NCBI RefSeq assembly: GCF_013761245.1 | Contig: NZ_JACDUT010000001.1 | Location: forward strand, 558,001 to 622,000 | Origin: Thermaerobacillus caldiproteolyticus | GTDB taxonomy: Bacteria > Bacillota > Bacilli > Bacillales > Anoxybacillaceae | Direction of reading: 5' to 3' | DNA: 64,000 nt | Shown: one piece after another, positions 38,807 to 47,946 of the stretch | How the letters are laid out: the number at the start of each line of letters is the position of its first letter | How positions within the stretch are numbered: position 1 is the stretch's first letter | Translations under genes and position numbers: made by a program | Notes under the pieces: generated by a model | Databases searched by the model: none | Told to the model about the DNA's origin: nothing | Seen by the model: only the letters and a program-made list of their open reading frames with translations

Positions 38807-39544
38807 TTAATATGTTTGTGGTTGCTTTAACATATCAATTTCTTCTTCCGTCAATTCGCGATATTCACCGGGCTCTAGGGACGGATCAAGGGAAAGCGGC
38901 CCCATTTGAATCCGTTTTAAGTATACAACACGTTTTCCCACCGCTTGAAACATTCGCTTCACTTGATGAAACTTTCCTTCTGTAATCGTGACTTCCACAT
39001 CCGAACGAAGTCCCGCTTTTAAAATAACTAATTCAGCTGGTTTCGTCTCATACCCGTCATCAAGAACGATCCCTCGACGGAATGCAGCTACGTCTTCCTC
39101 TGTCACTTCCCCGTCAATGACAGCAAAATACGTTTTCGGCACATGTTTTTTCGGCGACAGCAGCTGATGTGCCAGTTGCCCGTCATTTGTTAACAACAAT
39201 AAGCCTTCCGTATCTTTATCTAAGCGTCCCACAGGAAACGGCGCAAACACCCGATCCTCTTCCTCCAACAAATCCACTACCGTTTCTTCCACCATATCCT
39301 CCGTCGCTGAAATCACTCCCGGCGGTTTATTCATCATTAAATAAATAAACTCTTTATACTCCACCTCTTCGCCCCATACCGTAACGACTTGCTCTTTCGG
39401 ATTCACTTGTGTCTTCGGATCTTTCACGATTATGTCATCAACTTTAACAACTCCTGATTTCAATAATTTTTTTACTTCTTTACGCGTCCCATATCCCATA
39501 TTTGCCAAAAGCTTATCAATTCGCAGACTCAATGATTCTTCCAT
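38807..39544 (-). CDS. ytzG: 16S rRNA pseudouridine synthase (RsuA family, YtzG)
   Basis: A 245-residue RsuA/RluB-type enzyme converting a 16S rRNA uridine (U516 in E. coli RsuA) to pseudouridine. N-terminal S4 domain (LRIDKLLANMGYGTRKEVKK) and catalytic domain with the active Asp in FPVGRLDKDTEGLLLLTNDG, plus EGKFHQVKRMF. ATG 39544 is directly abutted by GAGAGG, so initiation might be at the downstream TTG 39532 (LSLRIDKLLAN), closer to the family N-terminus. Convergent with ytzE. Confidence 0.9.
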   Translation of the reverse strand: MEESLSLRIDKLLANMGYGTRKEVKKLLKSGVVKVDDIIVKDPKTQVNPKEQVVTVWGEEVEYKEFIYLMMNKPPGVISATEDMVEETVVDLLEEEDRVFAPFPVGRLDKDTEGLLLLTNDGQLAHQLLSPKKHVPKTYFAVIDGEVTEEDVAAFRRGIVLDDGYETKPAELVILKAGLRSDVEVTITEGKFHQVKRMFQAVGKRVVYLKRIQMGPLSLDPSLEPGEYRELTEEEIDMLKQPQTY

Positions 39545-39602
39545 CCTCTCATAAAATTTTTTCCTTGTTAGGCATTCGTCTAATCCGCTTTTATCCCTAT
39601 GA

Positions 39603-39611
39603 CATACACTA
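39603..39611 (+). promoter_or_regulatory. Possible mother-cell sporulation -10 (sigma-E/sigma-K type)
   Basis: CATACACTA fits the sigma-E -10 CATACANT and the sigma-K -10 CATANNNTA. No convincing -35 was found. It lies 31 bases before the Gly/Pro/Tyr-rich gene. Confidence 0.3.
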
Positions 39612-39641
39612 CTTAAGAAAAAACAGAAAGGAGCTTTGCAG

Positions 39642-39893
39642 ATGACAGACTATCGTCAACAACCAAGTCCTTCCCAATATCCCGGAGGGGTTCCAGGCTA
39701 TCCTGGCGGCACCCCTGGCGGCTATCCTGGTGGTACTCCTGGTTATCCATCCTATCCAGGAAACCTCGAACAGCGCTTAAACCGCATCGAAAGAACACTT
39801 GAGCGTCATACGGAGCGCTTAAATCGCTTAAATCAACGCTTGCAGCGAGTAGAACGTCAACTTGGTCTTCCGTACACAGGCGGCAGCTTTTAA
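39642..39893 (+). CDS. Small Gly/Pro/Tyr-rich protein with coiled-coil tail
   Basis: An 83-residue protein in two halves. Residues 5-40 contain repeats of G-Y-P-G-G / P-G-Y-P (VPGYPGGTPGGYPGGTPGYP). Residues 41-75 form a heptad-type helix rich in Arg and Leu (LEQRLNRIERTLERH, LNRLNQRLQRVERQL). AAAGGAG lies 8 bases before ATG 39642. No function is assigned. The composition resembles spore-coat or exosporium small proteins, and a sporulation-type -10 precedes it; that role is inference. Confidence 0.7.
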   Translation: MTDYRQQPSPSQYPGGVPGYPGGTPGGYPGGTPGYPSYPGNLEQRLNRIERTLERHTERLNRLNQRLQRVERQLGLPYTGGSF

Positions 39894-39896
39894 TGT

Positions 39897-39937
39897 GCAA
39901 AGAAGGCTGTTACGAAACAGCCTTCTTTGCTTTTTTT
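39897..39937. terminator. Strong terminator between the coiled-coil gene and ytgP
   Basis: A 15-bp perfect stem (GCAAAGAAGGCTGTT 39897-39911 with AACAGCCTTCTTTGC 39916-39930) is followed by TTTTTTT on the plus strand. It includes the ytgP stop codon. Confidence 0.92.
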
Positions 39938-41538
39938 CGTTGTAAAAACGCGAAGCGATTTCCAAACAAAGATGTAAGCAGCCCTGAGCGTTCGCTAATA
40001 AAGAAATAAACTCCCGCTCCAATGAGCGCACCCACCACTACGATGACCATCGAATCAAATCTTCCACCTTTATAATGCAACAACGCTTCTAATAAAGGTA
40101 ACGCAAGTGCAACGAAAATAGACATAATCGTTGTAAAAATACCGATTAACACCGTTCGCCGAAACACAAATCCGTATCGATAATTGGTGTATTTTTTAAT
40201 AATCCATAAATTAAACAGAACGGAAACAAAATAGCCCAATGTCGTCGCTAAAACCGCTCCAATTGTCGCAAACTTTGTAATAAGGAACGTGTTTAGCAAA
40301 AGCTTTATCAATAACCCAAGCGTCAAGCTAATGACAGTAAAGCGCTGCTGGTTGATTCCTTGCAATACCGCCGCTGTGACAGAAAACATGGCAAATAAAA
40401 TTGCCGTCGGCGCATACCAGCGCAGCACCTGCTCGCCGAGCGGATCATAGCTGTAAAACGCCGCATACACCGGCTCTGCCAAGATTGCCATTCCTACCAC
40501 CGCAGGCACTGTTAAAAACATGACAACTTGGAATGTTTGGTTCAAATATTTCCGCAACGATTTCCGGTCGTCGGCAACATACGCTTTCGTAATCGTTGGA
40601 ATGAGTGTTAGCCCAAATGATGTCGCAAGCGTCACCGGAATAATGACAAGTTTTTGCGCCCATAAATTAAAAATGGAATACGCTTCTTCGGAAATTTTCG
40701 CAAGCCCTATGCTCGCCATCGCCCGGTTAAACGTAAACTGGTCAATGAGCTGATAAAGCGGAGTAGCTAGCCCTACAAACACAAATGGAGCTGCGTACAT
40801 GATTAATTCCTTATACATCTCTTTTAAAGGAGGATGAAGCTGTCCGCGATCTTGCGCCAGCAGCTCGTTTAGATGTGCTTTCCGTTTCCACCAATACCAA
40901 ATTAAGACCGCAAGTCCTCCCAAAGCGCCAACAAATGCCGCAAATGTAGCTAAACTAATTGCCGTCACTAGCGATCCGTGCATCACGCGCAGCACAATAT
41001 AACAGCTGGCAAGCAAAAAAATAATGCGGACAAACTGTTCAACGACTTGCGATAAAGCAGTCGGGCCCATCGATTCATGGCCTTGGAAAAAGCCGCGTAT
41101 TAAACTCATCACAGGCACAATGATAAGAGCGAAACTAACTGCGCGAATAACAGTGACAACATCGTGAACGGAATTCCCTTTCACTTGCTCCTCAATCACG
41201 AATGGTGCAATCCAAGGAGCGATCATATAGAGAACAATACACGCTACGATACCCGTTATCGTCATTAATAATAGTCCGGAACGGAATAACCGATAGCCGG
41301 TGCGATACTCCCCTAATGCGTTATATTTCGACACAAATTTCGAAACAGCAAGCGGCACCCCCGCCGTAGCAAGGCTAATAAAAATTTGGTAAGGCACGTA
41401 TCCATACGAATAAAGTGCTCCACCTCGCTCTCCAACGAGCGGATGAAACGGAATTACATACACTAACCCGAGAATGCGCGACAACATTACACCTAACGTC
41501 AAAATAAACGTTCCACGCAGCAATTTTGAAGATGACAT
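39910..41538 (-). CDS. ytgP: MurJ-like lipid II flippase (MOP superfamily, YtgP)
   Basis: A 542-residue polytopic membrane protein of the MATE/MOP flippase group, with 14 or so hydrophobic segments. It opens with TFILTLGVMLSRILGLVYVIPF and has a basic C-terminus (LQRKKAKKA). B. subtilis YtgP complements loss of E. coli MurJ and is one of two lipid II flippases there. SpoVB-like relatives share the fold, but the position fits ytgP. Divergent from ytfP. Confidence 0.9.
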   Translation of the reverse strand: MSSSKLLRGTFILTLGVMLSRILGLVYVIPFHPLVGERGGALYSYGYVPYQIFISLATAGVPLAVSKFVSKYNALGEYRTGYRLFRSGLLLMTITGIVACIVLYMIAPWIAPFVIEEQVKGNSVHDVVTVIRAVSFALIIVPVMSLIRGFFQGHESMGPTALSQVVEQFVRIIFLLASCYIVLRVMHGSLVTAISLATFAAFVGALGGLAVLIWYWWKRKAHLNELLAQDRGQLHPPLKEMYKELIMYAAPFVFVGLATPLYQLIDQFTFNRAMASIGLAKISEEAYSIFNLWAQKLVIIPVTLATSFGLTLIPTITKAYVADDRKSLRKYLNQTFQVVMFLTVPAVVGMAILAEPVYAAFYSYDPLGEQVLRWYAPTAILFAMFSVTAAVLQGINQQRFTVISLTLGLLIKLLLNTFLITKFATIGAVLATTLGYFVSVLFNLWIIKKYTNYRYGFVFRRTVLIGIFTTIMSIFVALALPLLEALLHYKGGRFDSMVIVVVGALIGAGVYFFISERSGLLTSLFGNRFAFLQRKKAKKAVS

Positions 41539-41630
41539 AATATCCCTTCCCTAGTATGACAGCTTTTAAAACGATAACTACTGTATTTTATCATAATCGT
41601 TATCTAGTCGAGAAATTTTCTTCTCTTGAC

Positions 41631-41636
41631 TATAAT
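41631..41636 (+). promoter_or_regulatory. -10 element of the ytfP promoter
   Basis: TATAAT at 41631-41636 lies 26 bases before GTG 41662; a TCGAGA at 41608 is a weak -35. It helps to exclude the longer frame starting at 41626. Confidence 0.55.
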
Positions 41637-41661
41637 AGAGAAAGAAAGGCTGGTGAAGCAA

Positions 41662-42936
41662 GTGACATATGATGTTATTGTTATCGGCGGCGGCCCGTCT
41701 GGATTAATGGCAGGGATTGCCGCAGCAGAGCAAGGAGCAAAGGTGCTTCTCGTCGATAAAGGAGACAAGCTTGGGCGCAAACTCGCCATTTCCGGGGGTG
41801 GACGGTGCAATGTGACAAATCGTTTGCCTGTCGACGAAATCATCAAACATATTCCCGGAAACGGCCGGTTTTTATACAGCGCGTTTTCTGTGTTTAACAA
41901 TGAGGACATTATTCGCTTTTTTGAACGTCTTGGCATTCGTTTAAAAGAAGAGGACCACGGTCGGATGTTTCCTGTAACGGATAACGCGCAGTCGGTAGTA
42001 AACGCGCTTATCAATCAACTAAAAAAATTAAACGTAGACATTCGAGTGAACACACCGGTGGCAGACGTCGAATACGAAAATGGAAAAATCGTTGGCATTA
42101 CGTTAAAAACAGGAGAATTTATTTCTGCCAAATGTGTCGTCGTGGCTGTTGGCGGCAAATCCGTTCCACAGACAGGCTCAACCGGGGACGGCTACGCCTG
42201 GGCAGAAAAAGCAGGACATACTGTAACAGAGTTATTTCCAACTGAAGTTCCTATTACATCAAAAGAACCGTTTATTCAACAAAGAACATTACAAGGTCTT
42301 TCGCTCCGAGATGTGGCGTTAAGCGTGTTAGATCCGAAAGGGAAACCAATCATTGCTCATCGGATGGATATGATTTTTACTCATTTCGGCATTTCTGGTC
42401 CTGCAGCACTTCGTTGTAGCCAATTTGTTGTGAAGGCGTTAAAAAAATATCAAACTGGCTACGTCACAATGAGTATTGATGCCATACCCGACAAAAACGC
42501 TGAAGAAATATTTCAGTCCATCGTAAGCAGGCTCAAAGCCGAGCCAAAAAAAGCGGTAAAAAATGTTGTAAAAGGGATTCTACCAGAGCGGTATTTGCTA
42601 TTTTTGTTAGAGAAAAACGAAATCGACCCGCAAACACTGGCAGGTACGCTGTCACACGAAAAGGTGCGCTTATTCGTACGCGACTGCAAGCAATTTCAAT
42701 TCCACGTGCATGGCACATTGCCAATTGAAAAAGCATTCGTCACCGGTGGCGGCGTGTCTGTAAAAGAAATTCATCCGAAAGAAATGTCATCCAAATTGAT
42801 GGAGGGGCTTTATTTTTGTGGAGAAATTTTAGACATTCACGGCTACACTGGTGGGTATAACATCACTGCCGCCCTCGTCACTGGAAGACTTGCCGGAATG
42901 AACGCAGCCAAACATGCGCTAACGAACAGGGCCTAA
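41662..42936 (+). CDS. ytfP: FAD-dependent oxidoreductase of the YhiN/HI0933 (BaiN-like) family
   Basis: A 424-residue flavoprotein. Dinucleotide-binding motif [20 protein letters not shown], the second flavin signature [13 protein letters not shown], and the C-terminal [23 protein letters not shown] typical of the family. The physiological substrate is unknown. The start is GTG 41662: GGTGA lies 5 bases upstream, and the -10 at 41631 excludes the upstream frame. Divergent from ytgP, as in B. subtilis. Confidence 0.88.
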   Translation: MTYDVIVIGGGPSGLMAGIAAAEQGAKVLLVDKGDKLGRKLAISGGGRCNVTNRLPVDEIIKHIPGNGRFLYSAFSVFNNEDIIRFFERLGIRLKEEDHGRMFPVTDNAQSVVNALINQLKKLNVDIRVNTPVADVEYENGKIVGITLKTGEFISAKCVVVAVGGKSVPQTGSTGDGYAWAEKAGHTVTELFPTEVPITSKEPFIQQRTLQGLSLRDVALSVLDPKGKPIIAHRMDMIFTHFGISGPAALRCSQFVVKALKKYQTGYVTMSIDAIPDKNAEEIFQSIVSRLKAEPKKAVKNVVKGILPERYLLFLLEKNEIDPQTLAGTLSHEKVRLFVRDCKQFQFHVHGTLPIEKAFVTGGGVSVKEIHPKEMSSKLMEGLYFCGEILDIHGYTGGYNITAALVTGRLAGMNAAKHALTNRA

Positions 42937-42953
42937 CCGTATTTCGGTTAGGC
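42931..42953. terminator. Hairpin between ytfP and cse60
   Basis: GCCTAACCG (42931-42939) and CGGTTAGGC (42945-42953) form a 9-bp stem spanning both convergent stop codons. There is no long T tract. Confidence 0.6.
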
Positions 42954-43127
42954 TCGATAAATGACCATTGCCGAAAAGCAATAAATTTGCTCCCCCTCTG
43001 ATTCCATCAACGCCACTTCGTATTTAATATCAATCAGCTGTCCCTCTTTTAACCCTGCCAAAAATGCATTCACCGCGCGTTCCAAATCTTTTTCATGCTC
43101 TTCATCGAATACTTTCACTTTGTACAT
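42948..43127 (-). CDS. cse60: Sporulation protein Cse60-like (DUF2758)
   Basis: A 59-residue protein, KVKVFDEEHEKDLERAVNAF and IDIKYEVALMES, ending FSAMVIYRA. It matches the Cse60 family; in B. subtilis it is made in the mother cell under sigma-E and sits near ytfP. GAGGAGGAG lies 6 bases before ATG 43127; a longer frame begins upstream but lacks family homology. The function is unknown. Confidence 0.8.
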   Translation of the reverse strand: MYKVKVFDEEHEKDLERAVNAFLAGLKEGQLIDIKYEVALMESEGEQIYCFSAMVIYRA

Positions 43128-43169
43128 TGCCCACTCCTCCTCTACCCGAAGCAAGACATATGGTTTGAT

Positions 43170-43679
43170 TTAATTTTTTTCAATCATCTCCCTTAATACT
43201 TGTTCATTTAATCCTTTTTGACAAAACTGAAAAGAAATCTCCTTTATTCGTTTCACACGATCAATAACTTGCCCAAGATGATAAGCGGTGTGTTCGACAA
43301 GATGATATAAGCGATGTACATCGATTTTCCTATGATGAAAATTGGCAATACATGCGATCATTTCATCTTGCCATTCATCGAATGTTTTTTGAACATATTC
43401 ACATAATTTATCCGATGTCCAATCAAAATCCGGAAAATATTCTTCGATCCCTTTTGAAAATGTGATTGTCAGATTTTTCGACTGTAACGTATTTCTTCGA
43501 ATATGTTCACATATATGAAGAACAATTCCCCCTATGGCATTCATCCCTTTCGCTTCACGCATCCAAAGTTCCTCTCTGCTCAAAACTTGAAGAGCCTGCA
43601 ATAGCTTGGGTAAATAATGTTCATACATACGATGAAGAGAGATTTTTAAAAACAATAATAAAGCATCATTCTTTTCCAT
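43170..43679 (-). CDS. DinB/YfiT-like four-helix metalloprotein
   Basis: A 169-residue all-helical protein of the DinB_2 superfamily with candidate metal-binding histidines in IVLHICEHIRRN (about residues 53-57) and LVEHTAYHLGQVIDR (about residues 128-132). Some relatives act in bacillithiol-dependent thiol transfer, but the substrate here is unknown. GGGGGGA precedes ATG 43679. Lies 43 bases upstream of cse60 on the same strand. Confidence 0.78.
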   Translation of the reverse strand: MEKNDALLLFLKISLHRMYEHYLPKLLQALQVLSREELWMREAKGMNAIGGIVLHICEHIRRNTLQSKNLTITFSKGIEEYFPDFDWTSDKLCEYVQKTFDEWQDEMIACIANFHHRKIDVHRLYHLVEHTAYHLGQVIDRVKRIKEISFQFCQKGLNEQVLREMIEKN

Positions 43680-44104
43680 TTTTATCCCCCCTATTAAAAA
43701 TCTTTTTCCTCTCTCTCCAAAACTCCTTTATAGATTTAATAAAAAATAAAAATCAATGAAGTTAATAAGCCGAAATAGACAACGTATACTACAATATTGT
43801 TTCAAAAGAACAATCAGCGAGAGGCGATTTCTTCCAAACTTCACTTTCTTTTTACTAATTCGGTACATCAGGAAGCTGCCATATAACCTTCATATGTATA
43901 AACAGGCCGTTAATTTATATAAAAAAGACGGTTTAGAGAATCTACAATCACTTCAATTTAGGAAGTTTTTCAATTCTTAGAGTCTGAAATCCCAGTTCTC
44001 AAGCGTATTTAAGCCTTTTCCTCTTCATTAATATGATGAACCTTAGCTCGGTTTCATGTATGTATGAAGAAATAACTAATGCCATTCAGAGTAATAGAAA
44101 CGTG
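43680..44104. other. Intergenic stretch at the left edge of the accessory island
   Basis: AT-rich sequence without a convincing gene. A 74-codon plus-strand frame (43756-43980) has no good RBS and an odd composition. Its end (LPYNLHMYKQAVNLYKKDG) looks protein-like and could be the tail of a decayed gene. Nothing else is recognisable. Confidence 0.4.
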
Positions 44105-44453
44105 TTATTTAGCAAATAATAATTCGAACCAAAGACTATCAATCAATTGCATAAATCTTAGACATTCTTGAACGAATGGCAACAGATTGACTTTGGCTAA
44201 AACTTTTCCTTCACAGTACCCTACATCATCCACACAGATGGAAACAACAAAAAAAGAGGGATAGTATGACAATTCAAGAGATGCGTATATCCCATTTTCA
44301 TTCAATTCCGTTACCTCCGCAACAAGCAAAGCTAGCACAATGACAAGAGGCAAAATAGACAAAGCAAAAGAAAGAGAATTTGCGAGGAAGAGAGAAAGAA
44401 TGGATAGTAAAACCAGATAAAACGCTTTCTTTCAAAAATGATTTCGATTTCAT
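44105..44453 (-). pseudogene. Frameshifted gene for a small secreted or membrane protein
   Basis: ATG 44453 has AAAGAGGA about 10 bases upstream and begins MKSKSFLK. At the AAAGAAAG tract (about 44427-44437) the frame must shift: removing one A gives KKAFYLVLLSILSLFLANSL, a convincing signal or membrane helix. It continues FALSILPLVIVLALLVAEVT, ENGIYASLELSYYPSFFVVS, CVDDVGYCEGKVLAKVNLLP and ends WFELLFAK at TAA 44105. Without the shift, frame 1 ends at TGA after 51 codons. It could be a true pseudogene, a sequencing error, or a tract prone to slippage. The family is not recognised. Confidence 0.5.
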
Positions 44454-44596
44454 ATGGAGTGGTCCTCTTTTGTCATGCAAGCATGTAACTTTTTGAACCA
44501 AATTCTCCATCTTGCTTACTAATCTGGAAATGGCTTCGTATGAGCCATTTATGACAATTCTGTTTTAAACTATCTCCCCTGACATCATTGATCACA

Positions 44597-44634
44597 AACA
44601 AAACATCAGTGGAGGAAAAAATCCCCCACTGATG
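44597..44634 (-). terminator. Terminator of the thermolysin gene
   Basis: CATCAGTGG (44604-44612) pairs with CCACTGATG (44626-44634); minus-strand TTTTGTTTG follows. Confidence 0.85.
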
Positions 44635-44644
44635 AGATACCACT

Positions 44645-46297
44645 TTATTTCACCCCTACCGCATCAAAGGCCTGCTTCACAGAAGCGACTTCCTGGCTTG
44701 TCGAACCGTACAAGTCAGTGGCTGATTGAACAGCGGCAGCACGAAGTTGGCTAAAGTTGGACGTTGGTGTTAAATATTGCGTTAATGCACGATAGAAAAT
44801 TTTCCCCAATTTATCGCGTCCGATTCCGACAACACTCACACCGTAATGCGTACCGCCTTGGCTAATCAAATAAGCGGCTTTGTTGATAATTCCGCTATTG
44901 ATATGAACCCCGCCATTATCTTGCGTGCCTGTATAGCGCTTTGAATAGTGATCTGGATCACCATACTTTGCCGGATCGGACATCGAACGGAGCGAATCCC
45001 CTGAAATACCAGGTGTATACACATCCTCTCCAATTTCCCAATCTGGATTTTTGTTAGCGTAAAATTCGACTAACGTTCCAAAAATATCAGATATTGCCTC
45101 ATTAATTGCACCAGATTCGTTTTGATAAATGAGTCCGGCTGTATAATCGGTTACCGCATGCGTTAACTCATGTGCGACCACATCAATACCACCAGAAAGT
45201 GGAATAAATGTTTGACCATCACCATCGCCATACACCATTTGCGAACCGTTCCAAAATGCGTTATTATAGCCTTGGCTATAATGAACGGATGATCTAATAG
45301 CTGCATTATTTCCGTCGTAACTGAGACGGTTATGAACATTTTTATAGTAGTCATATGTCACACCAGCGTAATAATGAGCATCAACCGCTGGAGCATCATA
45401 GCTCGCAAAAAATTGGTTATCTGCATCTGCCCATAAGCTTCCCGGCAATGTCGTACGGTATTTCGCATCATACGTGAAAATCCCATTTCCACGCGTATTA
45501 TCTTGTAAATAGTAGTACGTAGAGTAGGTTGTATTAATATTTTTTTGATCACCAAGTACTCCTCTTCCCACTCCGACAGTTGATGTTCCTGTTATCGACT
45601 TCACATCACCTGGTTTTGCGGCGTCAAGTTGGTTAAATTTATTTAAAATTTTTCCGTCTACGGCATCAATGATATACAGCCAGTTTCCTGGTTCAGGAGT
45701 TAAAAAGTTTAAATTGACAACGTACGCTAAAGAAGCCTCGTCCCCATTGACATAAACAACAAACTCGGTGTCTTTTCCCTGTTCATATTCCGGTACTTCC
45801 TTTGTTACATTTGCCACTAAATCTTTTTCAGCAATGTCACGCGCTTGTTTCTCACTCAATTTCTTCCCGCTTTTTAAGGATCCTTTCGTGTCCAAATTCG
45901 GAATCAGTGTCCCTGATAGCGCCGTCAGCGTGCCATCTTTCACGTGCGCAGTTACTACTGCTCCAAACACAGGAATCCCTTTATACGTTTGTTGGAAGCG
46001 CATAAACGTAAAACCAAGGTTATCATTTTTCTTTTCTTTCAATTGTAGAGTATCCTTAGCGTTTTCATGAAATTTAAACTTGTTTTCGTTTTTTTCAACA
46101 TATTGATAGACGAGTTCTTCTGGGGATGTGCCATTCACTTTCAGCAGATCACCGGAGATGAATTGAGGGGTTTGAAATTGTTGGTTCCATGTAACGTGTT
46201 CCGTTGAAGCCAGCGCATTGTAAGGTAAAAATACTTGGGCCGCTAGTCCTGCTGCAAGACCAAACGATGCTAATTTCATTTTCATTTTCCTTTTCAT
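44645..46297 (-). CDS. npr: Thermolysin (M4 neutral metalloprotease precursor)
   Basis: A secreted, zinc- and calcium-dependent protease of 550 residues. A basic signal peptide ([22 protein letters not shown]) is followed by an FTP/PepSY propeptide of about 200 residues. Mature enzyme starts [15 protein letters not shown], about 316 residues. Zinc site [20 protein letters not shown] (mature H142, E143, H146) with third ligand E166 in [15 protein letters not shown]; catalytic H231 in [10 protein letters not shown]. From memory the mature part equals thermolysin, with Asn37 (TRGN) and Gln119 (NGSQ), the gene-encoded variants. AAAGGAGG lies 7 bases before ATG 46297. It is directly downstream of the nprR-type regulator and its peptide gene. 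Confidence 0.97.
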   Translation of the reverse strand: MKRKMKMKLASFGLAAGLAAQVFLPYNALASTEHVTWNQQFQTPQFISGDLLKVNGTSPEELVYQYVEKNENKFKFHENAKDTLQLKEKKNDNLGFTFMRFQQTYKGIPVFGAVVTAHVKDGTLTALSGTLIPNLDTKGSLKSGKKLSEKQARDIAEKDLVANVTKEVPEYEQGKDTEFVVYVNGDEASLAYVVNLNFLTPEPGNWLYIIDAVDGKILNKFNQLDAAKPGDVKSITGTSTVGVGRGVLGDQKNINTTYSTYYYLQDNTRGNGIFTYDAKYRTTLPGSLWADADNQFFASYDAPAVDAHYYAGVTYDYYKNVHNRLSYDGNNAAIRSSVHYSQGYNNAFWNGSQMVYGDGDGQTFIPLSGGIDVVAHELTHAVTDYTAGLIYQNESGAINEAISDIFGTLVEFYANKNPDWEIGEDVYTPGISGDSLRSMSDPAKYGDPDHYSKRYTGTQDNGGVHINSGIINKAAYLISQGGTHYGVSVVGIGRDKLGKIFYRALTQYLTPTSNFSQLRAAAVQSATDLYGSTSQEVASVKQAFDAVGVK

Positions 46298-46423
46298 TTT
46301 TCATCCTCCTTTATTCTTTGTATTTAGAATATTAACACAATATTTACAGTATTTGTATTGGGAAAAATAGAGTCTGATATAGTTGATAATTCCCTACGTT
46401 TTTTTCACATTTTCCTATGCATG

Positions 46424-46456
46424 AAAAAAGACAGCTAGAAAACTAGCTGTCTTTTT
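46424..46456 (-). terminator. Terminator of the nprR-nprX-like unit
   Basis: A 14-bp perfect stem (AAAAAGACAGCTAG 46425-46438 with CTAGCTGTCTTTTT 46443-46456) with loop AAAA. It stands 12 bases after the peptide gene and before the thermolysin promoter region. Confidence 0.92.
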
Positions 46457-46468
46457 GCTTATTCCTCT

Positions 46469-46630
46469 TCAAATAATCGTTGCTGGTGGATGTTCATCTT
46501 TCGCTGCAATGATGATGGTTGGAGGCGGATGTTCGTCTTTTGCCACATATTTTGGTTCTTGGTCACTACCAATGAGAACAAGTAAACTCATAATACCAAA
46601 CGTCATGATTCCTAATAAAAGCTTTTTCAA
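46469..46630 (-). CDS. NprX-like quorum-sensing pre-propeptide with duplicated motif
   Basis: A 53-codon gene too short for standard gene calls. TTG 46630 has GGAGGG exactly 6 bases upstream, and this RBS overlaps the TAG of the regulator gene. The product has a Sec-type leader (KKLLLGIMTFGIMSLLVLIG), a short linker (SDQEPKYV) and two tandem copies of one motif: AKDEHPPPTIII then AKDEHPPATII, ending at the C-terminus. This is the plan of RRNPP pheromone precursors (NprX, PapR, Phr): export, processing, re-import, binding to the TPR regulator. The position right behind an NprR-type gene and before the protease supports it. The mature peptide is not known. Confidence 0.8.
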   Translation of the reverse strand: MKKLLLGIMTFGIMSLLVLIGSDQEPKYVAKDEHPPPTIIIAAKDEHPPATII

Positions 46631-46641
46631 AAAAATCCCTC

Positions 46642-47922
46642 CTAAATATTTATCATATTTTTTAGAAATTGATAACTCATTTTATAGAATTTGCTTGCTA
46701 GTTTATACTTATGACGTTTCTCGTAATAGATTGCCAAGTATTCAGCGTATTGTGCAACATCTTCATATTTTTTAAACCTTTGAAAATAAGGGAGCACTCG
46801 ATCTTTCATAAATGTTTCAAATTCATTTTCCGAAATATCTTCTGATAGTAAATATTGATAAACTGTGAAATGAAGATAATATTCATAATACGTTGTCATC
46901 CCATCTTTTTCCCTCTTGAGAAGCTGCAAACTTTCCTCTACATTGGCTAATGCTTTTTTATAGTTTTTGGAAACATAATATTCTTTGATGAGAGAAAACA
47001 ACGTAATAAATCTAGCTTGTAATGAAGAGTTTCGCTTATACAGCAAACTCTTCTTATAATGCTGAATGGCTTCATAATGCTCATGTTTCATTGACATTAA
47101 GTAGCCTAGGTTATGCTCAATCGTACCTAATAATTCGGTATCATTAATGATTTGGGCAATTTTATGGGCCAATGAATAGCATTCGATCGCTTGATCTACT
47201 TCTCCGTACCTTCTGTAACAAATACCAAGTAAAATGTGGCATTCAGCGCTTCGCTTTAAATCGTATTCGGATTGGTAAATCGCTAAAGCATGCTGCGCAT
47301 AGTTAATACAGCCTAATATTCTCCAGAGCCGGCTATAAACAAGCGCTAGTAAATAATGCAAATCAGCTTCTTCCCATTTTTCAAATGATTGGCTTCGAAA
47401 TCGCTGCTCCGCCTTTTTATAATATTCCAAAGCATCTTCATATTTTTCCTTGCAATAGTAAAGTAGACCTAAAAATTTATAATAATAATACTTCATCACA
47501 TCATCAAAGGTGTCATACAATTCCCTTAATTTGATCAACAACGCTTCGACAGTATGAATATCTTTTAATAACAAGTGATAGCGCATTTCAAACAACAGAA
47601 AGTAAGCGATGGATTCCGCCCCCTGGACGTCATCGAAAGTTCGTTTGATTTCCTCGTACATCCGGGCTGCTTCCTGTCGGTTTTTATCCGTAATCGTTTT
47701 GTACCATAATAACAATTTACTTGTTAATTCATCTTGTCTATTTTTCAGGATATTGTTGATTCCCAACCGTTGACAAAGGAGGCGAAGCACTTCTTCACTT
47801 GGAACCACTTGATTGTTTTCAATTTTTGATAAATATGATACGGAAATAATTCCGTCAGCCACTTCCTCTTGCGTTAACTTATGTTTGATACGGGAAAATT
47901 TTAAGCGATCACCAATCTTCAA
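46642..47922 (-). CDS. nprR: NprR-type (RRNPP) transcription regulator with HTH and TPR domains
   Basis: A 426-residue cytoplasmic regulator. An N-terminal HTH of the Xre type (LKFSRIKHKLTQEEVADG, SVSYLSKIENNQVVPSEEV; residues 5-60) is followed by TPR repeats to the end (for example YKFLGLLYYCKEKYEDALEY, CHILLGICYRRYGEVDQAIE). Length and layout match NprR of the B. cereus group and the NprA activator of neutral protease genes in thermophilic bacilli. In these the TPR domain binds an imported peptide and then activates the adjacent protease gene. GGAGTAGG precedes ATG 47922. Upstream lie a -10 and repeated octamers. Confidence 0.9.
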   Translation of the reverse strand: MKIGDRLKFSRIKHKLTQEEVADGIISVSYLSKIENNQVVPSEEVLRLLCQRLGINNILKNRQDELTSKLLLWYKTITDKNRQEAARMYEEIKRTFDDVQGAESIAYFLLFEMRYHLLLKDIHTVEALLIKLRELYDTFDDVMKYYYYKFLGLLYYCKEKYEDALEYYKKAEQRFRSQSFEKWEEADLHYLLALVYSRLWRILGCINYAQHALAIYQSEYDLKRSAECHILLGICYRRYGEVDQAIECYSLAHKIAQIINDTELLGTIEHNLGYLMSMKHEHYEAIQHYKKSLLYKRNSSLQARFITLFSLIKEYYVSKNYKKALANVEESLQLLKREKDGMTTYYEYYLHFTVYQYLLSEDISENEFETFMKDRVLPYFQRFKKYEDVAQYAEYLAIYYEKRHKYKLASKFYKMSYQFLKNMINI

Positions 47923-47946
47923 ATAATACCTACTCCTTCTTAATTT

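Noticed and set aside
39686-39763. GGCTATCCTGG-type DNA repeat as a possible CRISPR or tandem repeat array
   Set aside because: It is the coding sequence of PGYPGG protein repeats, too short and irregular for an array.
43756-43980. 74-codon plus-strand frame between the DinB-like gene and the island
   Set aside because: No RBS and no recognised family; only noted as a possible remnant within the intergenic entry.
44298-44510. 70-codon frame MENLVQ... on the minus strand taken at face value as a gene
   Set aside because: Better explained as the 5' part of a frameshifted gene starting at ATG 44453; the MENLVQ start has no RBS and the end is Cys/Phe-rich out-of-frame sequence.
46455-46775. 106-codon plus-strand frame over the peptide gene
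   Set aside because: Antisense to the peptide gene and the nprR end; no RBS, while the minus-strand peptide gene has an exact one.
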